A stretch of 64,000 nucleotides of DNA from Pyrrhosoma nymphula (taxonomy: Eukaryota; Arthropoda; Insecta; Odonata; Coenagrionidae), in contig OY754336.1 of the NCBI GenBank assembly GCA_963573305.1, positions 2,586,501 through 2,650,500 on the forward strand, read 5' to 3'. Positions 33,029-45,419 of this stretch are shown in pieces (position 1 is the first letter of the stretch; each line of letters begins with the position of its first letter). Position numbers and translations under genes: made by a program. The notes beneath the pieces were generated by a model. The model was not told where the DNA came from. It searched no databases and saw only the letters and a program-made list of their open reading frames with translations.

Positions 33029-34639
33029 TGACTGTTGTATCAATATGCCATGCTTGTGTAGGCACTTCCTCGTAAATATTAACTCTAAATTCTTTTATAT
33101 ATGTCAAAATTCGTCTGTGAGATAGCTTAAGCTTATTGGTTCTTAGCTCAATATTGTTGGAGCTCGTTTAATTTACGTATTGTATAACTGGGAGTATCCA
33201 TGCATGAGGTTCTTGAGAGATTCTGCTTTATGTTTCATTGCCATTAGGTTCTTTAGGACTGGGAATGAGTGAATATTGTAGCATTTTAAACATCTGTAAA
33301 TGTAGTAAAGTGTACATGTTACGTAAAGGATTATCTAAGATTAATTTTTTGAAATCATCTTAATTTCAAGGGGACATGTGAATGTCCATGCTTTTAGTAT
33401 GTATTGTAAAAAATTACTTTCTCTTATAAATTAATATTCCTTATTAGTTATTGAATCTACAATGCTTGCAAATTATGTGGAAATAATTTGCACAATAATT
33501 TGTAAATTATTTCCTTTGTTCTCTCCAGGTGTTTTCTATTTTGTGTTTAATGGTTTTAGTATTACCTATTCCTTATTTACATTTGTTTTTGGCTATTTAG
33601 TCTTACTTTAAATTTCAGCTGTCAGACTCATTCATTCCTCTGGTCAAGATCCCATACGAATTCCAAATATTTCTGGTCATATGGATAGTAGTCCACGGGA
33701 TCAGACACTTGGTTTGTCGCTTAGCTGGATGGTAAGCTGTTATGATACCCCTTATCTTAGCATCTGATGAATTTATTGTTGCAACTGAAGAAAGGCTGAA
33801 AGTAAGAGGTCTGTGATTTGAGGGATGGGGTAAGCAATCAGGAGGCTGGAGAGTGGGTTTCCTTGACTGCGAACTTCCTGCTATCGATTTCAGTCTCTCT
33901 TGCATTTCCCACTGTTTTCCATTTCCATTTTTTCATTTTAACATCATGCCATTTAGCGCCTGAACAATATGGAATCCTGTGAATATATTTGTGTATGATG
34001 CACTGGTGGAAACTTAGGGAAAGATTTTGATTTCTTTGAAAAAAGGTATTCCTTCAATCACTTTGTTTTAATTGGATTTTTAAATACTTCAAGAAACATC
34101 ATAAAATCTCACCTTCTATTAAAATAACAGCACCTCATTGTGACGTAAATGATTTACCTACTACACATTTATTTAAAATTATTAATAAAATATAAGGCCA
34201 TGAGCAACTCCGTCCTTAACTCCAACAAAACTGTGAAAATGGCAATTTTCGACATCCTGAAACCACAAATAACCAAGAATTTGACAACTGAATGGATGGC
34301 CTTCCTGTTAGTGCTGTGTTACCAAGTTTATCAGCCACATTTTCTCTCTACTACCATTTGACAGTTATTGCGGACTTGGAACTACTATTTGCTTTATTGT
34401 CTGAAAATTAACTATGAAGGGTTCTGGCTTCTGTGTGGAATTGGTGATTCCCATGCCTGCTGATGGAAGCGGTCTGTAGATTTGGCAGCTCTTATGCTTA
34501 GTACTTTTATCCGGAAGATATATCTTACCCTTCTATTTTGAATATGTCTCCCAAGAGGAACAATAGGTTGGTCATTTTCAGCATGGGAATGGGAGGCAGG
34601 GTGGAGGGAAACCTGTTGCCAGCATTAGCCTGCTATCGA
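33029..34639. other. Intergenic, nothing identified
   Basis: AT-rich. Short open frames (for example 33615-33905 reverse, 34149-34361 forward) show no recognisable domain. Confidence 0.4.
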
Positions 34640-34822
34640 TGAAAGGTGCCAAGGTGTCCACCATGTAATGTCCCTTCCAACCGATGGAGAACTACACATT
34701 TAGTTCTCTCCACATAGCACCCATGTAGGAATTTGGATTTCCTGAGAAAAATATCCAACACTGTTGGGATAGGAACCCGTGCCCTCAGGATGGGAAGCCA
34801 GTACTCTAGCCACCTCACCAAC
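34640..34822 (-). repeat. tRNA-derived SINE, copy 1
   Basis: The head on the reverse strand reads ggttggtgaggtggctagag (A-box region) with a B-box-like gggttcctatccc at 34778-34766, then a body containing atatttttctcaggaaatcc. Same family as 41690-41880. It directly abuts the SPIN-type element. Confidence 0.7.
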
Positions 34823-34835
34823 CTGACCCCCAGAG

Positions 34836-35031
34836 CAGTGGTTCCCAGCCTTCCTAATGCCGCGACCTTTTAATACAGTTCCTCATATTGTGGTGACCCC
34901 CGGTAATATGGAAACTATCATAAGACCATTGGAAATATGTATGTATGTGTTTTCTGATGGCCTTAGGTGACCCCTGTGAAAGGGTCGTTCGACCCCCAAA
35001 GGGGTCGCGACCCACAGGTTGAGAACCACTG
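34836..35031. mobile_element. SPIN-type hAT MITE (196 bp)
   Basis: Ends are cagtggttcccagcct and its near-inverse aggttgagaaccactg (14 of 16 paired). The interior carries phrases I recognise from the SPIN (SPACE INVADERS) hAT family: cctaatgccgcgacc, acagttcctcata, ttgtggtgaccccc, gtgttttctgatgg, gtgacccctgtgaaagggtc, gttcgacccccaaaggggtc and gcgacccacaggttg. It is internally deleted with no transposase. Flanking octamers ccccagag and cccttaag match at five positions, a degenerate 8-bp target duplication at best. Confidence 0.88.
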
Positions 35032-36231
35032 CCCTTAAGGAGCATGATTAGACAAAGTCTTGGAGCCTTTTGTCCTTCCCTTAATAGCAAAGATAAATTT
35101 AATGCATAACAATTTTCAAACCTTTTACATTGTATCTATACATTTTGCTGTAGTAAATCTAAATTTTCTGTTTGCTAATGGCAGGTAGCGTTAAAATGCA
35201 CTTCTTAAAATCAGGGTTGGACACTAATTTAGGTTGCCTCTTTTTGCAAGCAATTTATTCGTCCTCTTGAAGGTACCAGAAGAACGTGAAGTTTTATCAA
35301 TCCACTGTAGCCATTAGTATCAACCTGTTACATACCTATACCATTTGTTGGTTGTGGCAACCGGCAACTGAGGTGCTTTGCATCATTCCGGATTGGTAGG
35401 GGATGAAGGGGTAATTGGTGGAATGAAGCAAGGGTTGAGATAAACTGTCGAGAGTCAAGATAAGCCTGGTCTAAGCAAAACTTGAGAAAGAGCCCACATG
35501 TCCCTTATGACTGACCGTAACTTACTTGAAGTGCCCTATGTGTTTTTTGAATGGAGAATTTAGGTTCTAATTTAAAATCTTCACCGCTCCAGGGATTCTC
35601 TAAGACTTGGGATGGAAAGCTCAAGCCACCTTGAATCAATCCGTTACTATTGATGATTACTTGGGGCCATGTCTTATGAAAATACTTCTTCACTACTATT
35701 TGTATATACTAAACTTTGGTGCATAGCTATAGCTCATGAACAGAAGTATCTGTATCTATTATATCTATGTACACTTAGCTATTTTTGGGTCTTATGATTG
35801 TAAATTCTAGTTTTAATTCTGTATTCTATTTATTTCCTTTTCCATCATTGATATAGAAAAGATAAATAAGTTGGTGCACGTTATCTTTGCGTCATCCTCA
35901 TTCATCCTGATTTCAATATTTTCTTCTCCATTTTTTTAAAAGTGCAAAATTAGCAGTGTTTAATATGATGCTAGAAAGAGGCACTATTATATATGCCTAC
36001 ATATTTTATCCAAGGTAGTACTTAGTTAGCTCAGTAAAGCTGCTCTTGGTACTGAGTAGCATTAGATTAGATCTGTAGGTACGATTTTGCCTTTTACTTT
36101 CACAACTCCATTCAGCTATGGTTTTATTGTCTCTAGTTAAATATTATCTTGGTATGAACCTGATGCTATTACGTTCTCCCTTTGATAATGCTCATTTGAA
36201 CTTACACACAGTCTGATCTAATATTTGAGAA
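35032..36231. other. Intergenic, nothing identified
   Basis: AT-rich single-copy-looking sequence. No gene or repeat recognised. Confidence 0.4.
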
Positions 36232-36960
36232 GTACGGAGGGCCAAGCAAACATACAATGTCAAATTTATTAATAATACTACTAACAAATGTAAGGAAGCC
36301 TCGTCAGTCATCAAAAAGGAAACTGGTCAAGACACAAAATCTGCAGATATTCCAATCGATGCACATGCATTAAATAACCACTTCATAAGCTCAGTAGATA
36401 ATCTTCTTACTAATATCATTGGGCCAAAAAAAGATGTGGTTGAACTCCTTCACAACATACTCAATCTTAATGCCCAATTTAAGTGGAAAAGAGTCTCGTC
36501 TGGTGACATAATTAAAATTGTGAAAAAATTCAACAACTCAAACACCACGGACACCTTTGGCCTCTCAAACAATCTTATAAAATCAATCATTCATCTAATT
36601 GCTCATCCTCTTGCCACCATTATTAATAACTGCTTCACTTCTGGCCATTCCCCAGAGCGGCTAACATATTCTAAGGTTATCCCGGTCTACAAACGTGGGG
36701 ATAAGAATCTTCCAGAAAGGTATCGCCCAATTACTATCATATCTGTGATTGCAAAAATTTTTGAAACTTTAGCATATGCACATATGAGCGAGTACTTTGA
36801 AAATAAAAACCTATTCACTCATACGCAGTATGGGTTCCGACCTGGAAGGTCAACTACGCAAGCTGTCGATCGTGTCATTAAAAGCATTACTAAGGCTTAT
36901 GATGGCAGTCCTATCACTGTTCTTAATTTGCTTCTCTCTATTCATAGAAGCTTTCTGGCA
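36232..36960 (+). pseudogene. Non-LTR retrotransposon RT fragment (jockey/CR1-like style)
   Basis: Open for about 243 codons up to the TAG at 36961. Upstream linker: AKQTYNVKFINNTTN, ALNNHFISSVDNLL. RT region: GLSNNLIKSI, YSKVIPVYKRGDKNLPERYR (motif 1/2 area), PITIISVIAKIFETLAYAHM and FTHTQYGFRPGRSTTQAV. The next block, where the first catalytic Asp should be (LDLSKAFD in relatives), reads LNLLLSIHRSF, so the catalytic residue is lost and the rest of RT is absent. It belongs to a lineage other than the elements at 12.8 and 19 kb. Confidence 0.85.
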
Positions 36961-37639
36961 TAGTTAGAATTGGATCCAGCTATGAACCCCTAGCTTGCCC
37001 CCTGGCCTTACGCTGTTTCCAAATCTCAAGCTGTGTGGTCTACCCCTTTAGACTTCATTAATGCCCCCCAGTGGAAAATCATTCCACTTTCCATATTATT
37101 TCAAGGTTCATTCAATATTTATCGAATCCTTCCTGAAGTCCCCACAAACACAAAACCAATACTCTTTGCTGCACATTTGACTGACATGATTATACTAGCC
37201 TGGCATACCCCAGTTTCACTTTCATACAGTTATTGTGTGAGGTATAGTATATGGTGAGCTCTACTCTTACAGATCAAACTATTTGGTTGATTGTTGGTGG
37301 ATATTGATAATAATAAATACCCCATCTGATGGAGAGACAGAACACTTTACTTGGAGTGTGATCCATATATATGGGGATCAGGATTGAAATTGATAAATCT
37401 GTGCCTCTGCTGACATTTGAACTTGAGCATTTGAGATATAATCATCAGCACATAATGTGTATGTACACATTTATTACCATTCCATCTTACAGAGACATAC
37501 ATTTAAAGTATTAATCTTTCGCAACGTCACCATTTCCTTTCAAAGACACCACTTTACAAACAATGTCTCTCTCTCTCAAGTGCCGCCTTTTAGGGCTGTT
37601 TATTAATCCAAAAAAAAATATAACCACTCAACTGGTCTA
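36961..37639. other. Intergenic, nothing identified
   Basis: No coding or repeat feature recognised; contains short poly-A and CT-rich patches. Confidence 0.4.
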
Positions 37640-37886
37640 CTCGATGGAAGGTCTAAATTGAATTTGAAGGACGTTTGCCTAACCATAGTTTATTCATTCA
37701 AAATATTTAGGTACTTAAGTATTTTCTGTATTTTGAAAATACACAATACTCTAGTATGTTTATAAAATGTATTTTCGATAAAAAATGTATAGCCTCAAAT
37801 ATATTGCTGAAGCAAAATACAAAAGTATCGAAAATACTCATTTGAAGTATTTACATGTAATATTTTCGATACCGCCCAACTCTGCA
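37640..37886 (-). repeat. Possible hAT-type terminal region
   Basis: The right edge reads, on the reverse strand, cagagttgggcggtatcg, like the CAG(A/N)GTTGGGC ends of many insect hAT elements. It is followed by reiterated gtattttc/gaaaatac words typical of their subterminal regions. The other end was not found. Confidence 0.4.
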
Positions 37887-40139
37887 GGTGGAACGAACAT
37901 GCATTACTGAAGCATGAATGTGAGGAAAATCTCGAGTTACCCGTTATATCGGTGCTCCTCCGAGTGGCTTGAAGTCCAAACCTTCATTCTTATATTTATC
38001 CCGACATTTGCGTGTTTTGTCTCTCGAATGACAGGGAGATGGAGGGACCCGGCCGGTGCACGTCGAAGGTTCATGGAGGTGTGGGCGATGTGTCACCGAA
38101 TGTTGAACTTAATGTGTTCATTTATGAAGCGCACTCCATGCCGTTCGACTCGAAGAAATTCATGGTGAAGAGGACCCGCAGTGGGGCAATCTATGGTGGT
38201 TATTACGACAGAGCGGTCGTGAGATGACGTTCCACTATGCTGCCCAGAAATCTTAATATTTTTTACATTTTTTTAAAACCTTTAAAGTGTAATTTTTCTC
38301 ATGTAAACTTATTCAAATTGATGATCATCAGTCACGCACTAAATTTGAACAGCATGTATGCTTACGATTTCTGCGTATTATTTTGACTTTGAATATTGTA
38401 ATGTATGGTGTATGTTTTTATCCGATTTGTACTCAATATTGTTCGTCAGATATTTGTGAAATTTAATTACGAAAATCAAGCGAAAAAAATTCAAGGCATA
38501 AGCAAACGTCTGTGCTGCTTAAATAACTTTATCATTCCTTTTTACGGTGTTGGGCGTCAATTATTCCTTAAATTTAAGAAGTTTAGGCGAAAAAAATGAA
38601 GACATTTCTTTATATATACTTAGGCATAGGTAAATTTATTGCCGGGTTCAATAATAAAAATATGAAAATAAAAGTGAATATTTCCAGCATCGCATTTTTG
38701 GAATTTTCTTGTTTCAGCAACATGCTTCTTTCTAAAAATTCGGAATGATGTCATGGAATGTCGACAGTATGAGCATCGGCTCGGATATATTACGGGTCAG
38801 CCCTAATTCTTACTTTTGACGGATAGAGTAATACCCTGTGAATTGCCACCGAAATTTATATAATTTTAACGGGAAATGGGTAATGTTGCTTGCACCAGGT
38901 ATTTTCTGCTCGATGAAATCGACTCAGAGCTGCCGTTAGCTTATAGCAATTAAGTGAGCGAATTTTTTTTGTCTCCACCCAGTGATGTTTTTGTTTTCTT
39001 CACTCCGCATCTATTTAACCGTCCAATGAGATTATCCGACCGGTCGCCTCAAGTTTTCCGACTCCTTGGCCTTCATCACGAGGGGCGGTTTGAAGTTTTA
39101 CTTCTCCTTTTTAAGTCGTTTCCTAGTTTTTCCCCCTCCGGTGTCTAATCCTCGCGCCGGCGATAAAGAAATCTTATTACAAAAGGCTGTACCTCTGTCA
39201 AGGACGCAAGAATATGTGCCGTGGACCAATCGCGTGTCTTCGCTCTCTTGGCTACGCTTGTTACGAGCTCTTTTCTCATTTCCTCCTCCGCTCTCGTCGC
39301 TTCTATTCCTCTCTCCTACTCCCATTAGCTCTCAACACCTACTCTTCCACGAGTCCATGACCTTGCCCCCTGCGTCATGTCGCGTATTATGGGAATCAAT
39401 CACCGGCCGTGAATGCGTAATCCACCGTAATCTGAGTGCAAAATTTATTCATAATGGAAATATTAATTTTGAAATTCTACAGAAAATCGGATTTGTGGGT
39501 GAACAGGCTGAATATGTTCAGTCACGCAAGGAATCGCAGTTTTTGTTGAACGTTTTTTCCGCACGTAGTGGACGGAGATCACGTGTTAGGTACATGATAC
39601 ATGAAAACGAAAGTAATGAGATTTTCGAGACAGTGCAAATGTAAAGTTGATTCAGAACTCGAATGTTAGATGTTATTTTTGGAAATAAACTTCACGGAGA
39701 ATTGGATTAGCGGGTTTACAAACTCTGTGAGGGTACCATAGTGAAAATGATTCCATGAGAATTTGATGAGTGTATTTTATGTGAGAAATGGAACATTTTT
39801 CTAACAAATATCTCGGAAACTTCCACCAGCTTCTGATACTTCTCCATGAGTCACTTCAGGCCAGACTAGGAAACAAGCAAGAATTTCACGAGAAATGTCT
39901 GAGACTTACGTGAGACACTTTGAACCAAGTCAGTAGAAATTTCCTTTCTTGGTTCCCAAAATAATAATCGAAATAACTTTTATTCTGAATGGCACTATTA
40001 AACAATCGAAATTACACCATTGAGCAAATGGGAGTCATCCTATTTGCGCACACACACTACCTAACGGTGCACTTCAACCTATGTCGCAAGTCTACATATG
40101 TTACGCCTATCGGGTCAGTGAGTGTACGTTTTAATAATT
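37887..40139. other. GC-richer stretch with unassigned open frames
   Basis: Contains forward open frames at 38012-38227 (ends SGAIYGGYYDRAVVR) and 39066-39644 (192 codons). Neither resembles a known family, has a codable domain or sits in a splice context I can defend. They may be chance frames or exons of an unknown gene. Confidence 0.3.
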
Positions 40140-40640
40140 TTTCAAGTAAGTAAAAAAACATTTTCGGACCATATTTCACATAAGTGCTTAGTGTTTATGG
40201 GTTGGGACTCACCATACAGACTAATGGAAATGATACTAGAGTTATATGTTAAATTGTTATCCTTAATTAAAGGATGTTGTGAACTGTTTTTGGCGCTGTA
40301 GGTATTTAAAATTTGGACGAATTTATATTGAAATATGTGTTTTCGAATATTGCACTCGTCGTGACACCGTGATATTCGTTATCAACTATTGTAATAATAA
40401 GAAATGTTTTATTTAGCGTTAATAAGAAAATGTTTACACATATAATCGCATTATTACGAAAAATGTCATGTGCCGTAAGGATACGTGTTGAAATAGCATT
40501 GAACTTCCAAAAACCAAATAGGTATAATAACAATTTTTTCACTTCTATCTCTAGATATATTTAATGAGAAAATGTTTCCAAAGTTTCACGGAAATCTGTG
40601 CGTAAACAAAAATCGCTCCGACCACTTAAACGGAGAGTAA
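40140..40640. repeat. Dispersed repeat, copy 2 (pair with 25030-25420)
   Basis: Shares with the 25-kb copy, in the same order: accatatttcacataag, gtgttttcgaatattgcac, cgtgacacc, cgtgttgaaatagcattgaa, ccaaaaaccaaatag and agtttcacggaaatctg. The extra interior sequence makes it about 110 bp longer. Confidence 0.65.
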
Positions 40641-41689
40641 GACCAGCGTAGACAATGTTGGAGGGAAGAGATATTTTTCGAGGGTATTTTGAAAGAAGAT
40701 CACATGGGAGGGGGAAACACTAAGCGATAACAATGGCTTTTTCAAAAGGGAGAGCGTTAGGTTCCCCCGAAAAAGGGAGAGAGAGCGTATAACATGTTGG
40801 ATGAAATTTAAGAGCCCACCGAGTTTGCGAAGTTTGATAATGCGTGAGGCTTAAGCATTTCATCTTATTCGTTGCGCCTAAGTATGGGAGCACAAAGTAA
40901 TATAGATTGCGCGTTTTTTTTCAGTTTAGCTACATAGGTATTATTCTAACTCTACCTGGGATTCTAATATTGAGTATAGTAAATATTAATCTGATCATGT
41001 ATTTCTAATACTTTTATTTGTATTATTAAAACTGTTACCATTTAGTTGGTCTCGGCATTTCCTTCCAGTTCCTAGTGTTACTAAAATTATTAAATTTCGA
41101 CGTTTATGTGTTTTTGATCATGGAGTTAAATGTTATTACACTTGCCATTTTTTAAAATTTTAGAATGTATATTTAAATATGCTTGCAAAACAGACGACAA
41201 CTGTAAATGACAAGAGTGTGTTGGCTGATAGAGGCGGAACTGAATCTTAGTTCTGGATAGTAGTTTCCCAGTGTGACTGCACACATTGGAAATGATATTG
41301 CTTCGTTTTTTTTTTGATAAGTTTTGCTCCAGAGTAATAGTCATGTATAATGGTGAGGTCTCCTCAAGCCTTGATTTAATGAACGTGTGGTACATTTCTC
41401 GACTGCTAGTTGGTGGGTTTGAAATGCACACACTAGGACGCCAAAGCAAGGTGGAAGGAACCCTCATGAAGTATGTGTGGAGCGCTTGTGTAACAGATCT
41501 TCAAATAAGTTTCCGTCAAGTCTTAATCGTGGCTTATGGCCTTCTTGTGGGATGGGAAAGAGATGGAGTAGAGGGGGTAACCTGAAGGGGAGTATTCAAT
41601 GCACCCAGTATGCGCTGCAAGCAATGCTTTCTGATTGTGAGATGGAATAGTTCCTCCTGTGATTATGGGTTCTGAGTGTCGCTCCATTT
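40641..41689. other. Intergenic, nothing identified
   Basis: No gene or repeat recognised. Confidence 0.4.
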
Positions 41690-41880
41690 ATCTATCGTGA
41701 TCTGACCTAAGGTAGAGTTCCGCGAAAACTGGTGGCAGATGGGAGTACGCACTGCATATAAAGTGTTCCCCTAAGGCCATCTTATTAGGGATCGGGATTT
41801 CTCTGGTCAAAAAATATTGCCGATGCGGTATAAGAACCCTCTGATTAGTAAACCAGTACTTTGGCCAACTCACCAACTGG
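41690..41880 (-). repeat. tRNA-derived SINE, copy 2
   Basis: The reverse strand opens ccagttggtgagttggccaa and has a B-box-like gggttcttatacc (41838-41826) and a body phrase atattttttgaccagagaaatcc, matching copy 1 at 34640-34822 in order and spacing. Diverged from it. Confidence 0.65.
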
Positions 41881-44418
41881 TATGTAAAACAGTATATGTA
41901 ATGAATTAGTGACAGTTGATACGAACGCCGACAGTCAGAATTATGTGCTGTTATAATGGCTTAACGATACCCAGAAAATCGTAAATATTGGCCCATTTTT
42001 TAAATAGGAAAATTACCAGCCCTGAGGTTGATAACACTAAAGAAAATTATTCAAAACACATGTAGACGTTCTGAGCAAAAAAGTGATTTTGACTTCGCAG
42101 TTTCCTGGGTTACTACGAATAAAGTCTAAGTGCACTGCTTCCCGCCCCTTTTAAATTGCCTATGTCGATCTCAGAGCTTCCTCGCCGCTACGAGATCACT
42201 GTAGGACAATAAATGGATCTTTGGCTACTTTTTATTAGTCATTTTTACGCTTAACCCCTTCCCGTAACTGTCTTCAGAATCCCTGAAGTGAAAGAATGAG
42301 ACTGTATTTCACGGATTCGTTCTTTCATTTGCGCGTAGTTGGCCTAGGAATCCGCATGATCCCGCTCTCTTCATCGCTTGAATATCTGTCGCAGGAGCGT
42401 TCAAGGATGTTTTGCACGTTGTGAATAGAGAAAGGTAATGCGGTGTATGGGTTCGCTTTTTTTAAATTTCACAAATTCCCCAATCCCCAACCTCATTCCA
42501 GATCTTGTTCCATCATTCTCTTATGTACTGCCGCGGGTTACATTGTGGTTATGGGAATTAATTTTATGTGAGGATACGCCTGTTAGAAAGATATGACCCA
42601 GCTCACTCGTGTTGTGTAACGTAGAACTTTATTTTTCATTCTTGAATAATTTATAAAAAAATCCGCTGAATGCCAGTCTTTTCGTGTGCAAATGATAAAA
42701 GCATAAATTATTTTCAAGTTTGTATCCCTATCGTTTTATATGAATTCTTAATGAATGGCCTGTAACTACGATAATTAAATTCGTCAATTCTGAAGGAATC
42801 GAGAAATTTATAGCATGTAGTGTAAAACGGTGATCTTATGGCTCCATGAGATAATCCGCATATAATTTAAAAAAGGAAATACAATTGAAATCGTACATAT
42901 AGAAAATGTAAAAAACGTCATTCCGGTTGTATCTGAAAGGTCTCTGCTGTTGGGTGATATCATTTTAATCTCACCCCTATTTCAAGTTTTTAAGTTCTCT
43001 CAATTACATGACTTGCAATGTGCAGCTTTAAGTCTACTCAATTACATGACTTGCAAAAAAGATAATACATTTCTGGAAATGGAATATGGAAGACCATTTT
43101 TTCGTACATTTCTGGAAATTTCACTACTAAGCATGGAATACTATCTGGATTCGTTGTTGCATTAATTTTATGTTGCGCTCGTATCTCCCTTGCTATTAGT
43201 TACAGGAAATAGTCCTTTTTAATTAATTAGGTATTAGTTCTTAACTTGCGACTCAATTATACGACTTGCAAAAAATACACCATATTTTTATGCTTCTGTA
43301 TATTTCAATATTTAAACATGGGATATTATCTGGATTCGCTGCGCTTCATTTATAAGTATTGCACTCCTATCTCCCTTGATTTGAGCTATAGGTAAAGTTT
43401 AACTTTAATTCTAAAGACTAAGCTAAAATTATAGGATAAAGACTCCGATAAAATATGTGCAACAATTACTTGTATGAGTTCAATCAACTTTGTTTTGTGA
43501 GTGTTTTTCTTTGCCATTTGTTTAGAGTATTTCCTGTTTTTTGGTCTTTTTGGTCCGAAGTTTTCTCCTCTGTATGCGCTTATCATAACACTGTTTCTTG
43601 TATTGACCTTTGGTGTTTTAGGTCCTAAAGCCATGCAACGAACTCATCAAATTGGTAATTAAGTTTTAGTTTTTCTTTACATTTTTACTCACTGTAGGAT
43701 GTGGTATAATATAATAGAAAATATAAAACAGGAACATTTCCCATGATGAAGGTTCTCTCATCCGGCTGTGCCACATGCTTATAATTCTTTTTGCTCAACA
43801 TAACAAGAAAAACGTGACCAGTGTAAAGGAATATTTTGATTGAGTAGAGCCATAGGGTAAGTATAGGTATATAGAGTGGCAACGAGATAGGGAGATTCGG
43901 ATATAACTTTTTTATGATATTTTGGCCGATAGATGGACGAGGTGTATCGAAGTAGCAGTATAAGCTGGAACAATCGAGCTCGGCTTCAACTTCGGCACAC
44001 GGACACTTAATTCAACGTCGCTTCATTGAAATAACGTTCTAATGATACTGTCGGTATCAGTTTGTTTATTAATCGACACATAGCAACGCATGTCAAGACC
44101 GTCGAGGTGTAGCCTCCGAGCGAAGGCTACGGTGGATACGGTCAAGCCGTCTGTGCAAACATTTGAATTTTAATTTCGGAACAGATATAATCGTGAGGGT
44201 GGGACTAATGGAAACATGAAATCAATATTGTTTTTAATTTGAACTCGGAAAAAAATTATTCAGACGATATCTAGAAGCTACAGGGTTATGATCTTATTAT
44301 ATTTATTGTAAGTTATTCACTGAATCGTAAATGAATTATAAAGAAATCTGGTGTAGTCATATTTCTGTCATTTCTTTATAATTTCTCTTTTCTAAATTTT
44401 GCATTAATTCACTAGCTA
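41881..44418. other. Intergenic with a diverged tandem duplication
   Basis: No gene. About 43032-43230 is partly repeated at 43250-43395 (gacttgcaaaaaa, gga/gatattatctggattcg, ctcctatctccctt). Otherwise AT-rich, nothing recognised. Confidence 0.45.
43032..43395. repeat. Diverged tandem duplication, about 215 bp apart
   Basis: Shared landmarks actcaatta..gacttgcaaaaaa, tggaatactatctggattcg / gggatattatctggattcg and gtatctccctt / ctatctccctt recur at a constant offset with substitutions and small indels. Confidence 0.7.
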
Positions 44419-44998
44419 TACGAGGTGTGATAAAAAATAACGGGAATTTTTGTTTTTATTAAAGATTATTTATTTATTAATCAATATCCTTTTGTTCCCT
44501 TCAAAGTAATCCCCCTTAGATATAATACACTTGTGCCAGCGGTTTTTCCAATATTTGAAGCACTTTTGGAACTCACTTTTCGGTATAGAGTTCAGCTCCT
44601 TCAGCGATTCTGTTTTTATCTCATCAACGGTGGCAAAACGTCGTCCTTTCATGGTTCTCTTCAGCCTCGGGAATATAAAAAATTCACAGGGGGTCATGTC
44701 CGGCGAATACGGTGGCTGAGAAAAAATACGCTTTGTTTTTTTAACCAAAAAATCACGAATAAGCAGCGAGGTGTGAGCGGGAGCATTATTATCGTCGTGG
44801 TGCAATTTCCACGAGTTGTTTTGCCATAATTCTGGGCGTTTTTGTCGGATTGCTTCACGCAAATGGCGCATTACTTCCAGGTAGTATTCCTTATTGATCA
44901 TATGACCATGTGGCAGTAACTCGGAATTATTGGAAATCGGAATTATGAAGCCCGCGAAATTTATAAAATCCCCGTTATTATTTTTATCACACCTCGAA
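44419..44998 (-). pseudogene. Internally deleted mariner-like element and transposase remnant
   Basis: Terminal inverted repeats cgaggtgtgataaaaaataa (44421 onward) and, inverted, ttatttttatcacacctcg (to 44996), near-TA flanked. Between them only the C-terminal half of a mariner transposase remains: NNAPAHTSLLIRDFLVKK (second catalytic Asp just before), SQPPYSPDMTPCEFFIFPRL and RWHKCIISKGDYFEGNK. The third catalytic position is Glu (TPCEFF) where mariners have Asp (PCDFF/PSDY). The 5' half with the HTH domains is deleted. An open frame continues past the right repeat to 45102 but that part is flanking DNA. Confidence 0.88.
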
Positions 44999-45419
44999 TA
45001 TTGCGATTTTACTAATTCGAAACGGATGTCGAAGAGTCGGATGACAATCCTACCGTACACTTTTGTGTTGCAGGGGAAAAGCTGTCGTCTATTTGTCATC
45101 ATGGTTCATTTTATTCCAATGAAATTGGGCCGCAATATGTGCATAGTTTTTCGTCTCGCGAAAACGTACCTAACCATAAAATAACTTTATTGTGAAACTT
45201 AATTATTCATCAAGAAACAAATATTTTACGTCAAAATGGGGTAACATTTAGTCACCAAGATTAAAAGACACATTGGCTTTGATAATTATTCATTTAATTT
45301 CATAAAACATATGGCATCGTATAAATAATAATTTAAATATATTAAAAATTCATTTTTGTGTGAAATACGCGTGACAGGGTAATACATTGAATGTCATTAA
45401 CGAAGCTAATGATGTCCTA
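44999..45419. other. Short spacer between mariner and P-like relics
   Basis: AT-rich, nothing identified. Confidence 0.4.

Noticed and set aside
34836..35031. Vertebrate contamination explaining the SPIN-type sequence
   Set aside because: It sits directly beside a SINE that has a second copy in this window at 41.7 kb and lies within continuous contig sequence, so an integrated element is more likely, though read-level proof is needed.
39066..39644. 192-codon open frame as a gene
   Set aside because: No recognisable domain, skewed composition, no supporting splice or promoter context; could be chance.
45003..45102. N-terminal part of the mariner open frame as transposase sequence
   Set aside because: The right terminal repeat lies at 44978-44996, so the open frame beyond it is flanking DNA that happens to be in frame.
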